This document shows positions 23,937-37,464 of a stretch of DNA of 64,000 nt, in pieces. Position 1 is the stretch's first letter. Each line of letters opens with the position of its first letter. The translations under genes were made by a program, and so were the position numbers. Below the pieces are notes generated by a model. It saw only the letters and a program-made list of their open reading frames with translations, had not been told where the DNA came from and made no database searches. Origin of the DNA: Hydra vulgaris (Eukaryota > Cnidaria > Hydrozoa > Anthoathecata > Hydridae); NCBI RefSeq assembly GCF_038396675.1, contig NC_088926.1, positions 28,991,001 through 29,055,000 on the forward strand. Direction: 5' to 3'.

Positions 23937-24199
23937 CCACTTTTGTAAACGCATTACTGAAAACAAGTCGTAATCAGCTAGTAATAACAAGCGAACAATC
24001 GGAATAACATTGAATATGAATAACATTAAAATCATGTAAATAACACTAAATTTGAATTAAATGATTAAAACTTTGTTTTAGAAAAAAATTAAAGTACATT
24101 TGTTTTAATTCTTTTTAATTATTTTTATTAAATCTGATAAAATCAAGTTCATTGAGCAACCTCTGAATATAAAATTAATTACATTTATATAAACTTTGT

Positions 24200-24483
24200 T
24201 ATAGTAGATTTGCAGTGGACCTATATAAGCATATTTTAGCGGTTCGTTAGAGTTTTGCTTATCGTTTACTTAGTGGACCATTAGTAGCAGCCGCTATCAA
24301 TAGCGAGCCGATTAATTGCCGACATGTTAAAAATGGTTAGTCATCGGCTAGCCACTTTTGGCGGCTGCCACTAATGGTCCACAAAGTAACCGCTCCGAAC
24401 CAATAAGTGAAAATAAACAAATATGGAGCTGTTTCACACACAAGAACAAAAAGTCTATATAGGTCCACCGAAATTCTGCTATA
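24200..24483. mobile_element. palindromic MITE in left arm
   Basis: About 284 bp. It begins TATAGTAGATTTGCAGTGGA and ends with the reverse complement of TATAGCAGAATTTCGGTGGA. The inner halves (TGGACCATTAGTRGCAGCCGC) are also inverted copies, so the whole element folds back on itself. No coding capacity. The counterpart is at 51,607-51,891. Confidence 0.8.
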
Positions 24484-25207
24484 GAATGTTTGCTGGGTAT
24501 ATATTGTTAATTGTAAATCAAATAATATTAATTTAAAAAAAAATTTTTATGTTCTTCTTTGAAAAAAAGAATTTTTGTAAAGTTCAGTTTGTAAATTTGA
24601 TTTTGATGTTATTTTGTGGTATTTTGTTCCTTTTTAACAATCGATCTTTCACTAATTAAAAATAATTATAAATATCAGCAATAGCACTTCTTAATTTAAA
24701 AAAATCTTGCCTTTATTTACTTTTAGTTAAATTAATTAAATTAACTCTCTTTAACGAGCCGTTGACATGAGGAAAAAGGTTGCGAGGAGTACATATTATG
24801 TCAAAATGCTACTTGATAGCTTAATGCGATATTTTGATTTTTTATTTAACTTAGGGCTTTGTGAAGGATAACTTTTATTGTTATTTGTGTTGTTTATAAG
24901 TAAAATTTAGCTTTGCAAAAGTTATGAACAATCCTTATATGTAATCATTCGATGAAGTTGTCTGGTTGCTGGACACAGCATAAAAACACAGCTAAATCTG
25001 AATAGACCTATTTATAAAGATAGGCAGCTCCTGACAGCACTAGCATTACTGCAATGCAGTTATTCTTTAAATTTTGATAGCAACTTTCAAATTAGTATTC
25101 GCGGACGATAAGTTGTGATTGCGTTATTTTGTTAGGTTTTAAAAACGAAATCTCAAAGAAAAACTACAATATATTACTTGTATAACTTTGTTCTTAAAAA
25201 TTTTAAA

Positions 25208-28200
25208 TTATTGTAACATTGCATTATCTATCCACGATCTAAAATAAACAACATTTGCAAAGACAGTGTAAGTTTTGTCTGATCGGCAATCGCCAGATCC
25301 ATGACTAACAGCTCCATAAACCTGCCATTTACCGCCAGTGTTGCAAACTAATGGACCACCGCTATCGCCGTGGCAACCAGAAATTTGAGTTGCTCCACCG
25401 TCACCAGCGCAAAGCATTCCTTTTGTTATAGAAACTGGTATTGTTCTTCTGTTCAAGTTTTCACATGTTTGATGGTCAACAACATTCATTTTTGCTTGCT
25501 GGAGGACGTTTGTCATACTTCCGGGATGACTTATTTTACCCCATCCTAAAATATATTTATAAAGTTAAAATTGCTTTCAGTTGATATACCTTTAGATATC
25601 CCTTCACACCGTGTGACCCTAAAAACACGTGATCATACAGTTAGTAAATGTGAGCACGCCTGTCAATGTGAATCCGCGTTTAATCATTTGACCAAAGCAA
25701 CAACAAAATAAAGCCTCAATTGTAAAATTGTGACAAGTAGTTTTTTATTTTTACGTCTTTAAATTGATAATAACATTTCACATACATTTGTTTAACTTTT
25801 TTCGAATAAGAATGAAAAAAAAACAACATCTTTTTCTTTAGAACATTTTATGATGCTATATTAACAAGGTTCATCGGAATATTAAATAAATACCGATTTA
25901 TTTATTGTTGTAATATCTAACTGTCGACTTGTTTATTGTAGCATTAAATAACTTGTTTACTGTAGCATTAAATAGTGTTATAAATATGTTCGTAAAGTTA
26001 AAAAAAAAAAGAAACATAAATAAAATAAATAGCAAAAGTTAAATAAAATTGGTATACCTGAAATAAAGCATGTAGTTCCCGGTGCAGCTTCAATAGTAGG
26101 TAAACACGCAGTGCTGACATAACTGCTAAGCCTACAAGGTCGTGATAATTTAATAAGTGCTATGTCATTGTCAAGCGTTTGAGGATTGTAACCTCTATGT
26201 TTTATGATTTTTAATGCTGGAATATCTTCTTCCGTTCCTTCATTAACACTCAAAGTGTGTTCTCCGGTCCTTAAATTCAATAGCAAAAGTAAACTTTTGT
26301 TGTTTAAATTGAAATTGAAAGTTCAAAAACAAAACTTGAAATATTATATTTTATTAAATATATTCAAACAATTTTAAAAAGCTACACCATAAGATTCATG
26401 TTAAAGTTTTATAAACTTTTCAATTTTTTTTTATTTAAGTTTAAGTTAAGGCAAAAATGCATTCAACAAAAAGAACCGTGAAAGACGCCAAAGTGTATTT
26501 TTTTCATGCAAAGTGTATTTTTGTCATTTTCCATGCATTCAGTATACCATAATCAATTACTTTTCCATAATTTGATTAGATCTTGATTTTTTTTCACCTG
26601 TATTTTACAAAACTTTATTTTTCAGCTCAAATTAAAAAAAGCCTTGTTACTAACTTCCCTATTAGTTTCCTGGCCGTGTTAAAGTTCGGGTGAAAAATCT
26701 TTAAAAAAGCATATTGCTGCACTCGACTTAATGCAAGTTTAAATATTGAAACAAAACTTTATGTTATTTAAAATTATGTTAATTAAAACTTTTTAAATGA
26801 AATTATTTTTTCCTCTGAACTTGTACTCATATTAAATTAAGACGTATTATTATTTTAAATCGAAAATTTGAAAATAGATTGTAAATAAAATGACCCATTT
26901 TAAATTTATAAATAAATGAATAATAAACATATAAACTTACAAAAAAAAAAAGTTGATAAACTTAATAACGTTTTATGGTTAATTGAAAAAATTTACGTTA
27001 AAAAATATGTATTTATTAATTTGAATAAAAACACATCAATAAGATTTGCTAATACTTTAAAAGCTCAGCAAAACGTGATACTCTTATAAATGTGCCATTA
27101 ACATACTGTTGCTTGTCTATCGAGATTTTGCATATAAGTCTACTAACTATCAACCTTGATTGCACTCTATATTTATTATTATCCCATCAATCATGACAGG
27201 GCTTTCTCGTGAATATCAGGGGCCCTGTGCCAAAATATAAAATGAGGCCCCCTAAATTAACTTTTTCTTTTATAAATTACAACAAAAATGTAAAAATCAG
27301 TTTCATTCAATGCATAAAATAAAGTATTCATTTGAAAAGTGCAATTCTCCTAGCGTTTCTAGAAGCAAAATAATCAATCAACTCTTCGAATCTAATTTTA
27401 ATTATTTATTATTTGGAGGAGGAAGGGGGTGGCCCTCTTTAAATGTGAGCCCTGTTTGAAGAACCGGACCGCACACCCTGTGCGCTGGGCCTGAATCATG
27501 AGTAAGTAACAGCTTTTATTGTTCTCCCATACTTGAGTTAACAACTATACCAGTTAAATTACTACAATAAATTAACAGCAACAGCAGCAACTCAAAGGTG
27601 CCATAGTTACTGTTAATTTGTTAACGAAAATAAAAGAGAGATATTGAAGTAGAAGCGTTAAAGAAGAAACCAGAACTTCTCCTACCTTGTATATATTTGC
27701 GACGCGTCGAACTCTTTTCCGTGTACACAATGAGCAGCAGTGAGAACCCATTCTCTGTGAATGAGTGTTCCTCCACAAAACGCTTTTCCTCCCTGCCAAA
27801 GCAATACTTGCCAAGGCCACGAGCCTTTTGTTGGAGTTGTTCCTGCAATTACACGACTACTTTGAATTGATGGTTTTCCGCACCCTAAGAAAAAGTCTTT
27901 AACTAAACATAGTGTACCGAACAAATTTCTTAGCAAAATGAAGAACGCTTATCAAATACTTTTATGTTAACTATAACAACTAACGCTTCAACATATAAGA
28001 TGGTTGTAAAATTATAGATAATGTTTGTCTATATAAGTTGTCCGTTATCCAAGTGAAATTAAAAGCGCTTGTCCCACATGGGTTCAATGTAGGTTTCCAT
28101 GTATCCAAAACGGAACCCACATGGAACCCATGTGATAAAAGCGTTTTTTTTTCACTGGGAGTAGTTATACGTCATAGTACTATAAATGGTGGCATTAAAC

Positions 28201-29058
28201 CAATAATATTTTTAAAACTAAATTAAACAATCTATCTTTTTTTAATATTTAATCAATAATACTTTTAATTATCAAAAAATTAGGTACTCTGTTATTATTT
28301 TAAGATAGAGAAAAAGCTTTTCAATAACGCAACATTAATGACTGTTCCGTAAAGTTCCGCAAGTTTTCCGTACTTTCAATAACTTATTGACATGTGTTTT
28401 CCTTTTTTTTTTAATTCATGCAAAACTGTCAATTTGTTTATAAATTGTGTATTACAACAACTACAAAAAATGTCAAAGCCAAATAGTAAAATACATATTT
28501 CCTTTGTATCCCCAACGTTGAAAACGGCTTTGATATTTTCTCTAATTGGTTAACAATTTAATTTGTCACTGGTTTCGGTATATGATACTGTTAGACTATT
28601 GTTCGTTCATGAAAACAAAATGACCTACCTACTGGAAGAACACCAGGTAATGAACCTAAATTAGAAATTATAAAAATTTCAGTTTCTAAAAATTTATATT
28701 GTTGTTTATGTTTTGTTTAAATTCGACAATTTAAAATCAAAATTTCAAGATAAAAGTTTAAAGGGTAAACTTAATTACAGTAGTTGCATGTTTGTTCACA
28801 ATATTGACTCATGAAAGCAATCAACGAGGGCTGCGTGCACAATACTTGATTTGCTTGACACCATTGTTGTGAATAGTCTGAGCAAGCTAAATAAAAAATC
28901 CATGAACATTTTGATTTCATTTTTACGCTTTTTATAATATTTAATTATTTGTTTAAAATTACATATGTGACGTCACCGTAGCGAAATGCAAAATAAATAC
29001 CTGAAGCCGTTGTAATTAAGGCAACCATTAATAAGAAGAAAAACAATATTTTTATCAT
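25208..29058 (-). CDS. secreted ShK-domain chymotrypsin-like serine protease (left copy)
   Basis: Six exons on the minus strand: 29,058-29,001, 28,886-28,779, 28,655-28,629, 27,884-27,686, 26,269-26,058, 25,545-25,208. All introns have GT..AG ends and the phases join into 313 residues. Exon 1 is a signal peptide (MIKILFFFLLMVALITTAS). Exon 2 has a six-Cys ShK-type domain whose last Cys codon is split with exon 3. Cleavage at SSR/VIAG would activate the protease domain. The triad is His in TAAHC, Asp in DNDIALIKL and Ser in GDSGGP. The residue six before the catalytic Ser is Ser, as in chymotrypsin, not the Asp of trypsin. A secreted digestive or defensive protease is the likely role. No lesion is seen. 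It is the mirror copy of 47,032-50,882. Confidence 0.9.
28073..28134. repeat. short inverted repeat in intron 3
   Basis: CACATGGGTTC...GAACCCATGTG with 11-bp arms, resembling the CCCATATGGG-rich repeat family at 44.8 kb. The mirror copy is at 47,956-48,017. Confidence 0.6.
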
Positions 29059-29700
29059 TTTGCGACCTTATTTAGAGGTTTTCTATTTCGACCTTGTTTA
29101 GAAGTTTTCAAACTGTTGCGATATTACTCAGTGACTTTCAATCTATTATAAGGCAAAGAATTGTTTGTTCATTCTCACAAAATGTGATTTGTTCACCCAC
29201 TCCCCAAATAGTGGCTTGTTTGTTCATATTGCGCGTCTGTTTCGCATATTTTTGCATATTAATTTATCTGATTTATTATAAATATATTTTAAAATAAAAC
29301 AATAAGATATTAGCTTCAAGTAAACACCAACTCAGCTGTCAGCAGCTGTTATTTTTGTGGAAACTCAGCTCTGACATGTTTTGTAAGAATATGTTTCTAA
29401 GAATTACTAGGTTTCTAAGAACTATTAAGTTTCTAAGCGTTATAAAGCTCTAAGAATTATAAAAGTTCTAAGAATTATTAAAGTTAAGTTTCTAAAAAGA
29501 AAAAATAATGTTGCGCTAATGTTCAGTATAAAGTTTGATATTAACGTTAGTGTTGTTGTTTTTTTTACGTTAAGTTTAGTGATATACTCTTAAAAGTATA
29601 ACAACTAAGACTGTAGATTTTTCATCACTCCTTCATTAACATATTAACATATGTCAACACTATAACTCATCACTAGTCTCTTATAAAATCAAGCAAGTAC

Positions 29701-29745
29701 GTAAGTTGCATTCAAGTAAGTTGCATTCAAGTAAGTTGCATTGGT
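29701..29745. repeat. 15-bp tandem repeat, three units
   Basis: GTAAGTTGCATTCAA-type unit, three copies here and one in the right arm (near 46,380). It marks one edge of the identical core. Confidence 0.85.
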
Positions 29746-30694
29746 CTGTAATAAAAAAATAGATGTCAGTTTCAATTGCAGATAATTTTTAAAAGTAGTT
29801 TTCAAAGAACTTCTTAAAGCAGCTTAAGAGACGTGTCAAAAGCAGTTTTAAAATTAACTCTATTTTTCTTTTGACTATAATTCTGACGGTGTTGAATCTC
29901 AAAATTTTTTATTTCGCTTTGTCTTCCAATAGCCTAGCTTGTTGCGAGGCTATTGGTAGACAAGTTAGTCTGGTTGAGTGTAGATGATGCATGATGTTTT
30001 TTATGGGAAATTGTTGTAACAACAATGCACTCATTTTTGACAGAGTATCCACTTTTCTTTATCAACATTAATTTAATAATAAAAAGTAATTAGAATTTAA
30101 CACTTTACTTGAAAAAGTTTAACATAAAAATTATAAATTTGACTTATAGTTAAATCTTTTTTTTCAATTTCGTTGACTTTGTTTTCTTTTCATACATTTA
30201 TAACTTGATTAAATAAAAACATAAAAATTATAAATTTTTTTATAGGTAAATCTGTTTTTTTAATTTTATTGACTTTGTTTTCATTTATTCATACATGGAT
30301 AACTGCTGTAATCTTGACTCATCATTTTAAACGAACTTTTATTTATTTGTTCATAAAAATACTTTTTATTATTCACAAAGAATATTTTTTTAATCATAAG
30401 TTTTTAATTATTTTATTAGTTTCGTAAGTTAGTCTCGATTTCTAGTTTAGTTTCGACGTTTTATTCTATATTTTTTTATTTGGTTTCGATAGCAAGTCGT
30501 TTCTAGCCCCTCTCCCTCGCTACTAGACTTGATAGCGATAGTTTATTAATAATTTTAAATTACTATTTTGCTCAACTTGTATGATAATTTATATAGTGGC
30601 AGTATTTATTGTCTTATTTCAAACTTAAACTTTTAAAATCACTTTCATTATATAAACCCTAAAGCTAATATATTTTAATAAGTAATTTATAGCA

Positions 30695-31647
30695 AAACCC
30701 TAAAGCTGTATTTTAATAAGTCATTTAAGAAATCACTTTAGATACAGAAGCTGGAGTGATATGAATGTCAAGCAAGGGATCAACCTGTTTTTCGGATATA
30801 TCTGGTAGAACGCAACTTGTGGAATCAAGAGATAATATTAATAAAAAGTTCTTAGCAAACAATTCAGCTTATGTCTTTTAATGAGGTGACAACTCCAAAA
30901 CCTGCTAAGAGAGGGTTAGAGCAACAGATTTTCCCTTATTATAGATACTGTTAAAGATTCTTCAGAAGTTACAAGAGCTTTATTTTTGAAATTCGAGATT
31001 TCGTTACCTGAGACCATTGTAAAAAGGCTTTGTTAAACGCTAAAGCCCGCTAGCTTTGGCGTTAGACAAAATCTTTTTACAATGGTTTCTTGCAATTGTA
31101 AACAGGCGTTTGTTTTCTGAAGAATCGGTTTGCCTTAACCCGCAAAATAAATAATATATATAATTTTTTCGCAACCTACAAAATACTAAAAATAACCTGG
31201 AAATACGGTTTTGGTATACTTTGTATATCTAGTTTGATACAATTAAGGTAAAAAATATAAAAATAAAAAAGGTTAAGATTTTGGTAAGGTTTCAGAATAC
31301 GTACATAATTCAAAAGATTTTTTTGTCACGCGTTGTAATTACTTGCTCAAAAAGTAATTACTCGAGTGGAACTACTAATTGAGCGTCTCTTTTTTTATTT
31401 ATGATTAATAAGGAAAAAATTTTTGTAAAAATATTGTAAAATTTTATCAGTTTGAAGTTTAAACATAAATAACAAGTTACGGTAGATATTTACTTCTTAA
31501 ACATATGAATTACACGATCAAAACTAATCAACTTGATTATACACGACCAAAAACTAATCAACTTGCTTGCTTTCGTTTTGTATATTTTTTAGAGATGATG
31601 AATATATTACTTGTTTAAGCAATATTACAATTGGTATAATAACTACC
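30695..31647. other. spacer edge, non-coding
   Basis: No gene. It holds a strong 74-nt inverted repeat (31,013-31,086), annotated separately. Confidence 0.45.
31013..31086. repeat. 74-nt imperfect hairpin
   Basis: ACCATTGTAAAAAG...CTTTTTACAATGGT with inner arms AACGC/GCGTT and AAAGC/GCTTT. It may be a very short foldback element. Confidence 0.8.
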
Positions 31648-31895
31648 CAGCCAACATTGACAGACAGGTACTGTATGGTTTTTGTCTGGGCTTGCGGGAA
31701 CGGGATTTTAACGGGTAAGTGTTTTGGCTTCAAAAATCAAGCAAATTTGTTTGATTGGGTTTTATCACCGATCTCAAAATATAACTGGATAACGGCAATC
31801 GAAAATAAAATTGCAGGTATAAATTATTGCACATTGTTTTTTCCGAAAAAAGTTGAAGCCAAAATTGGCCTCCCAAGATGGCGGCAATTTTAGTT
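31648..31895. repeat. repeat fragment, inverted partner of 34,580-34,735
   Basis: TACCCAGCCAACATTGACAG is the reverse complement of the end of the 44.8-kb repeat. Farther on, GATCTCAAAATATAACTGGA and TTGGCCTCCCAAGATGGCG are inverted copies of blocks at 34,580-34,660. Confidence 0.7.
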
Positions 31896-32288
31896 CCTAG
31901 CGTTGAATCCTAGCGTTGAATACGTTTTATATGGCTTTATCTAACTACGAAAGAAAATAATTAAATAAGCTAATAAATTTGCTAAAATTAAAAGAAAACC
32001 AATAAATTTTATAAATATTACGGAGAAAAAAAAAGAAATTATTTTTTTGAATAATTGAATTTATTACTAAATAGCATTTACAAAATCAGTTAAGTCTTAT
32101 GTATAATTTATGTACCTTTTAGTTCTTAGTTACCCAATGCTGTATGCTAAAAGGTTAATAACGTAACAGCATGGTAAGCGGCAATCATTTCTACCTACAA
32201 TTTTATATTCTCTAATTTTTGTAGCAAGATGCCATTTTGTACTAATGCTGCATGAATTGTTAACTGAGTGCTGTCAGTATACCAAAAC

Positions 32289-34007
<1,719 letters not shown>

Positions 34008-34018
34008 AGGGGTTATTT

Positions 34019-34082
34019 AATATTGTTTATAATACAATTTATGCACCCTAAAGGGTGCATAAATTGTATTATAAACAATATT
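34019..34082. repeat. perfect 31-bp-arm palindrome
   Basis: AATATTGTTTATAATACAAT...CACCCT, a two-base spacer AA, then the exact reverse complement. It is 12 bases outside the right terminal repeat of the P-like relic, and a second small hairpin AACCCCTGAAGGGGTT (33,999-34,014) straddles that terminus. Confidence 0.95.
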
Positions 34083-34579
34083 AAACAATACATTATATAT
34101 AACAATATAATATATATAACAAAATATTAATTTATAGTAAAACTAAGATTAAACGAAAGTAAATAAATGAAAAATAAACAAGATATGAATAAAATTATTT
34201 CAGTTTTTCAAACTTAAAATAATTATTTGAAAGTTGTTTGGAAATTATTAACTTGGATAACTACTTTCTCACTTGTTCTTTACTAATGTTAAATAAACTA
34301 CTTCTTAATTTAAAAAACTGAAATTTTTTATCTTATTTAATAACATTTATTTTTCTTTAAAAAAGTAAGATATTATACAAACTAATTGTTAAGAGTATAT
34401 TTTGTTAAACATTACATAATTTAGAAATTTACGTAAATATGTAATATTGCCTTTTTTTCAAAAATTATTGTTATGTAAAACCGAAAATTATATTATATTT
34501 GAGGCTTATACATTTAAAAATATTTATATATATAAATGATATAAAAGTTCGTAACAAAAATTTCTTCATTTGTAATCAA
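34083..34579. other. AT-rich spacer
   Basis: No feature recognised. Confidence 0.45.
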
Positions 34580-34735
34580 CCAAACCCGTCGCCATCTTGG
34601 GAGGCCAAAACTGGCTTCAAAAAATTTGCCGTAAACGCTATCCAGTTATATTTTGAGATCAGTGGGTTTTATATGGTTTTTATCAGGGCCGAAGGATCTG
34701 CGGAATTGACGGGTTTCCCATAAGGTTCCCAAAGG
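34580..34735. repeat. repeat fragment, inverted partner of 31,648-31,895
   Basis: CGCCATCTTGGGAGGCCAAA and TATCCAGTTATATTTTGAGATC mirror the left block. The end GACGGGTTTCCCATAAGGTT resembles the 44.8-kb repeat. Confidence 0.7.
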
Positions 34736-34751
34736 GTTTAAACTGATAATT

Positions 34752-34951
34752 TTTTTTTTTTTTTTAATTTTTATTTTAGGTGCCCCAAGAAGTCCTAACG
34801 GTCTTGTCACAGAGCACCGCGGAAGTGCATTTATCCAGGAAGTTCACGCCTCCTTCCTTACCGTGACGCGTAAATTTGTCCAGAGCTCGTTTCGAACCTG
34901 GATCTCCTGCTTATAAAGCGAGTGATCTAACCACTGCGCCACGGCCGCGCA
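34752..34951 (-). mobile_element. tRNA-derived SINE
   Basis: On the minus strand the head reads GGCCGTGGCGCAGTGGTTAG (A box), then ATCACTCGCTTTATAAGC and CCAGGTTCGAAAC (B box). The body carries GCGGTGCTCTGTGACAAGAC, shared with the SINE at 10.4 kb and the LINE hairpin at 3.4 kb, and it ends in an A tract (a T run at 34,750-34,768 on the plus strand). Acceptor-stem pairing is absent, so it is not a working tRNA gene. Confidence 0.85.
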
Positions 34952-35212
34952 CGATAATTAAAAAAATCATAACAAAGCTAACCAGATTGTTGCCTTTTAT
35001 AATTCGTATTGTGCGTGAAATAAATTTAAAAATTTAACTTTTATGCATTATATTTTTTGTATGCATTATATTTACATTGTAATTAAAGAGAAATTTTTTT
35101 TCGATATATTTTTTCACTGTGAAACTCCATTAAAAAGACATTGTTTTTTTATTTCATTTATTAGCATAATAAAAAATTTTTTTTTAATTTTTTAAAAATA
35201 AATTTACGTAGT

Positions 35213-37295
35213 AATAGTAATAGTAATATATTTAAATAAGTCCTCGTAGATAAAATGACAAATAATTAAAAACCAAACAAACAAAATTATACAAAAATTT
35301 ATGGTTTGTGAAATATAAACTTTAAGTAAAAAAAAAAAAAGCAATTGTTGTTCATAGCAAGTAAGTTGATATCAAAATTGGGAAAAGGGAAAAAAGATTG
35401 CTTTCATTTAATTCAAGTTTACATCTATGACAAATAGTATCTAAAAAGCCAATATTTGTAGCTGCTAAAGCACGAATTAATTAATAAACGTGTAGCTCAT
35501 CTTCAGTAAAAGATGTACTGTTTGCAGCTGGAGAAAAAAAATACTTGTCAATTCTATTCTTAAATGCGTTAACTGACGGAACCTTTTTGCATGCTGACGG
35601 CAAGTTATTCCAATCATTGACAATACGATTTGTAAAAAAATTGTGACGAGCATTATTATATGTGAATTCACGCATTAGGACATTGGAAGATGATCTGCGA
35701 ATTGGTGGATTATGCCAATTGATACTCTCAAAACCGTTTTCTAGCTTAAACTGTTGGATTAAGTCGCCACGTCTCCTGCGAGTTTCCAAAGTAATAAAAT
35801 TCAGCCGACGACACCTTTCAGCGTAAGGTAATCCTATTAAATCATGAGGTACTTTTGTTGCTTTGCGCTGAATTTTTTCGATTTCTTTGATGTCACCTTT
35901 TAAGTAAGGACACCATACCGGAATAGCGAATTCCAGGTGCGGCCTAACATACGTAGTGTATAACTTACTCCAAACTTCCATATCTCTTGATCTAAATGTC
36001 TTTTTTAATAGGCCAAGTATCATACTCGCTTTACGTGTTGCAACATGTATGTGTTGATTCCATTTTAGATCATTAGATTTGAAGATACCCAGGTCCCTCT
36101 CAATATCCGTTGCCTCAAGAGTAAGTGATGCATTTCCATCATTCATTACATATTCATGATTACTATTTCCATAACCAAGGTGCATAACTTTACATTTTTG
36201 AACATTTAACTCCATCAGCCATTCCTTTGACCATTCTGTGACAATGTTTAAATCATTTTGTAGGATCAGGCAATCAGCATCGTGAAACTCAGGTCTTATT
36301 TCTTGTAACAGTTTAGTATCGTCAGCATAGATTTTATGAACTGATTTTAACTTATCCGTTAAGTCATTTACATAAATGATAAATAATGTTGGACCAAGTA
36401 CAGACCCTTGAGGAACTCCGCTTAGAATATCGGTCCAGTCGCTAGAGTGTTCACCTAAAACAGTTCGCTGTTTTCTACTAATCAAAAATGACTCAATCCA
36501 TTTTAGAACATTGCCATTAATCCCATATGCTTTCAATTTATGAAGTAGTCTACGGTGAGAAACTTTATCAAACGCTTTCGCGAAGTCCAAAAATGCAATA
36601 TCGACAAAATTTCTTTTACTTAACGCTTTCGTGATGTAGTCGACACTCTCCAATAAGTTAGATGTGCATCCTTTTTTGGACATAAATCGACACTGGTCTG
36701 TAATTAGCAGCATCAAGACGACTACCTTTTTTAAACAACGGTGTGACGTGTGACTGTTTCCAAGCTGTAGGTGTTGAGCCTTCGGACAGTGCTTTATTGT
36801 AAAGTAAAGTAAGAGGGTAAGTCATTTGAGCTGCGCATTCTTTAAGTACCTTTGGACTAATGTTATCAGCACCAATAGATTTATTCGGGTTCAAACCTTT
36901 CAAATAAGCTAGCGTCGCTTCAAAGTTAATAGTTATATCGCCTAAGTCTTCTTGATAATGCCTTCTCTCAAAAATAGGTAACTGACTACTTTTACTATCA
37001 TCTACAAAAACTGATTTGAAGTGCTCGTTAAGTCTGTTTGCGATATGTATTCCCTCTGTTAACGTTTCACCTTTTGCATTAGATATAGTACTAATAGATA
37101 CATGAACATTCTGTTGCGCCTTAGCATAAGCGTACACCCTTTTAGGATTACTTTTATCTGATGCTAGTTGTGCTTCAAATACTCGAACACGACGTTTACA
37201 TGCTTTCTGCACTTGACTTCTTAGTTTCCTATATTCACGAATCAGTGTCGCTGATCGCCAGTTAGTCGCAGATAAGTAATTGCCCAGTTGTTTTT
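35213..37295 (-). mobile_element. LINE with long open reverse transcriptase (CR1/L2-like)
   Basis: 5'-truncated. The frame from 37,212 reads a basic linker, LNPNKSIGADNISPKVLKEC and HVTPLFKKGSRLDAANYRPVS. A deletion of about 30 codons follows, at a short homology (ACAGACCAGTGTCG). The frame from 36,716 then continues GCTSNLLE, FLDFAKAFDKVSHRRLL, SGVPQGSVLGPTLF and the catalytic IYADDTKLL. It runs on to KVMHLGYGN, FRSRDMEVWSKLYTTYVRPHLE and the stop at 35,481. Over 400 residues remain open. A short TAGTAA repeat at 35,212-35,230 may be the 3' microsatellite tail. Confidence 0.9.
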
Positions 37296-37317
37296 TTACG
37301 TAATAAATAAATTTTTT

Positions 37318-37452
37318 TATATTTTTTAAAAATAAATTTAATATTTTTTAAAAATAATTTTTTTAAAAATAAATTTAATATTTTTTAAAAATAATTTTTT
37401 TAAAAATAAATTTAATATTTTTTAAAAATAATTTTTTTTAAAATAAATTTAA
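37318..37452. repeat. tandem repeat of about 42 bp, three to four units
   Basis: Unit of the form ATTTTTTAAAAATAAATTTA plus TTTAAAAATAATTTTTTT. It lies between two minus-strand LINEs. Confidence 0.85.
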
Positions 37453-37464
37453 TAAAGTTTAACA

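Larger units (their letters stand above)
23937..30694. repeat. left arm of large inverted duplication
   Basis: Reverse complement of 45,434-52,170. Within about 24,720-29,715 I found no mismatch or indel to the right arm (mirrored positions sum to 76,090). Outside that block the arms differ, for example at 24,719, by a two-unit difference in a 15-bp repeat at 29,701-29,745, and by about ten changes in 29,760-29,940. The arm carries a complete protease gene and a palindromic MITE. Confidence 0.95.

Noticed and set aside
34890-34951. Minus-strand tRNA gene
   Set aside because: A and B boxes are present, but it is the head of a SINE with a body and A tail. There is no acceptor stem.
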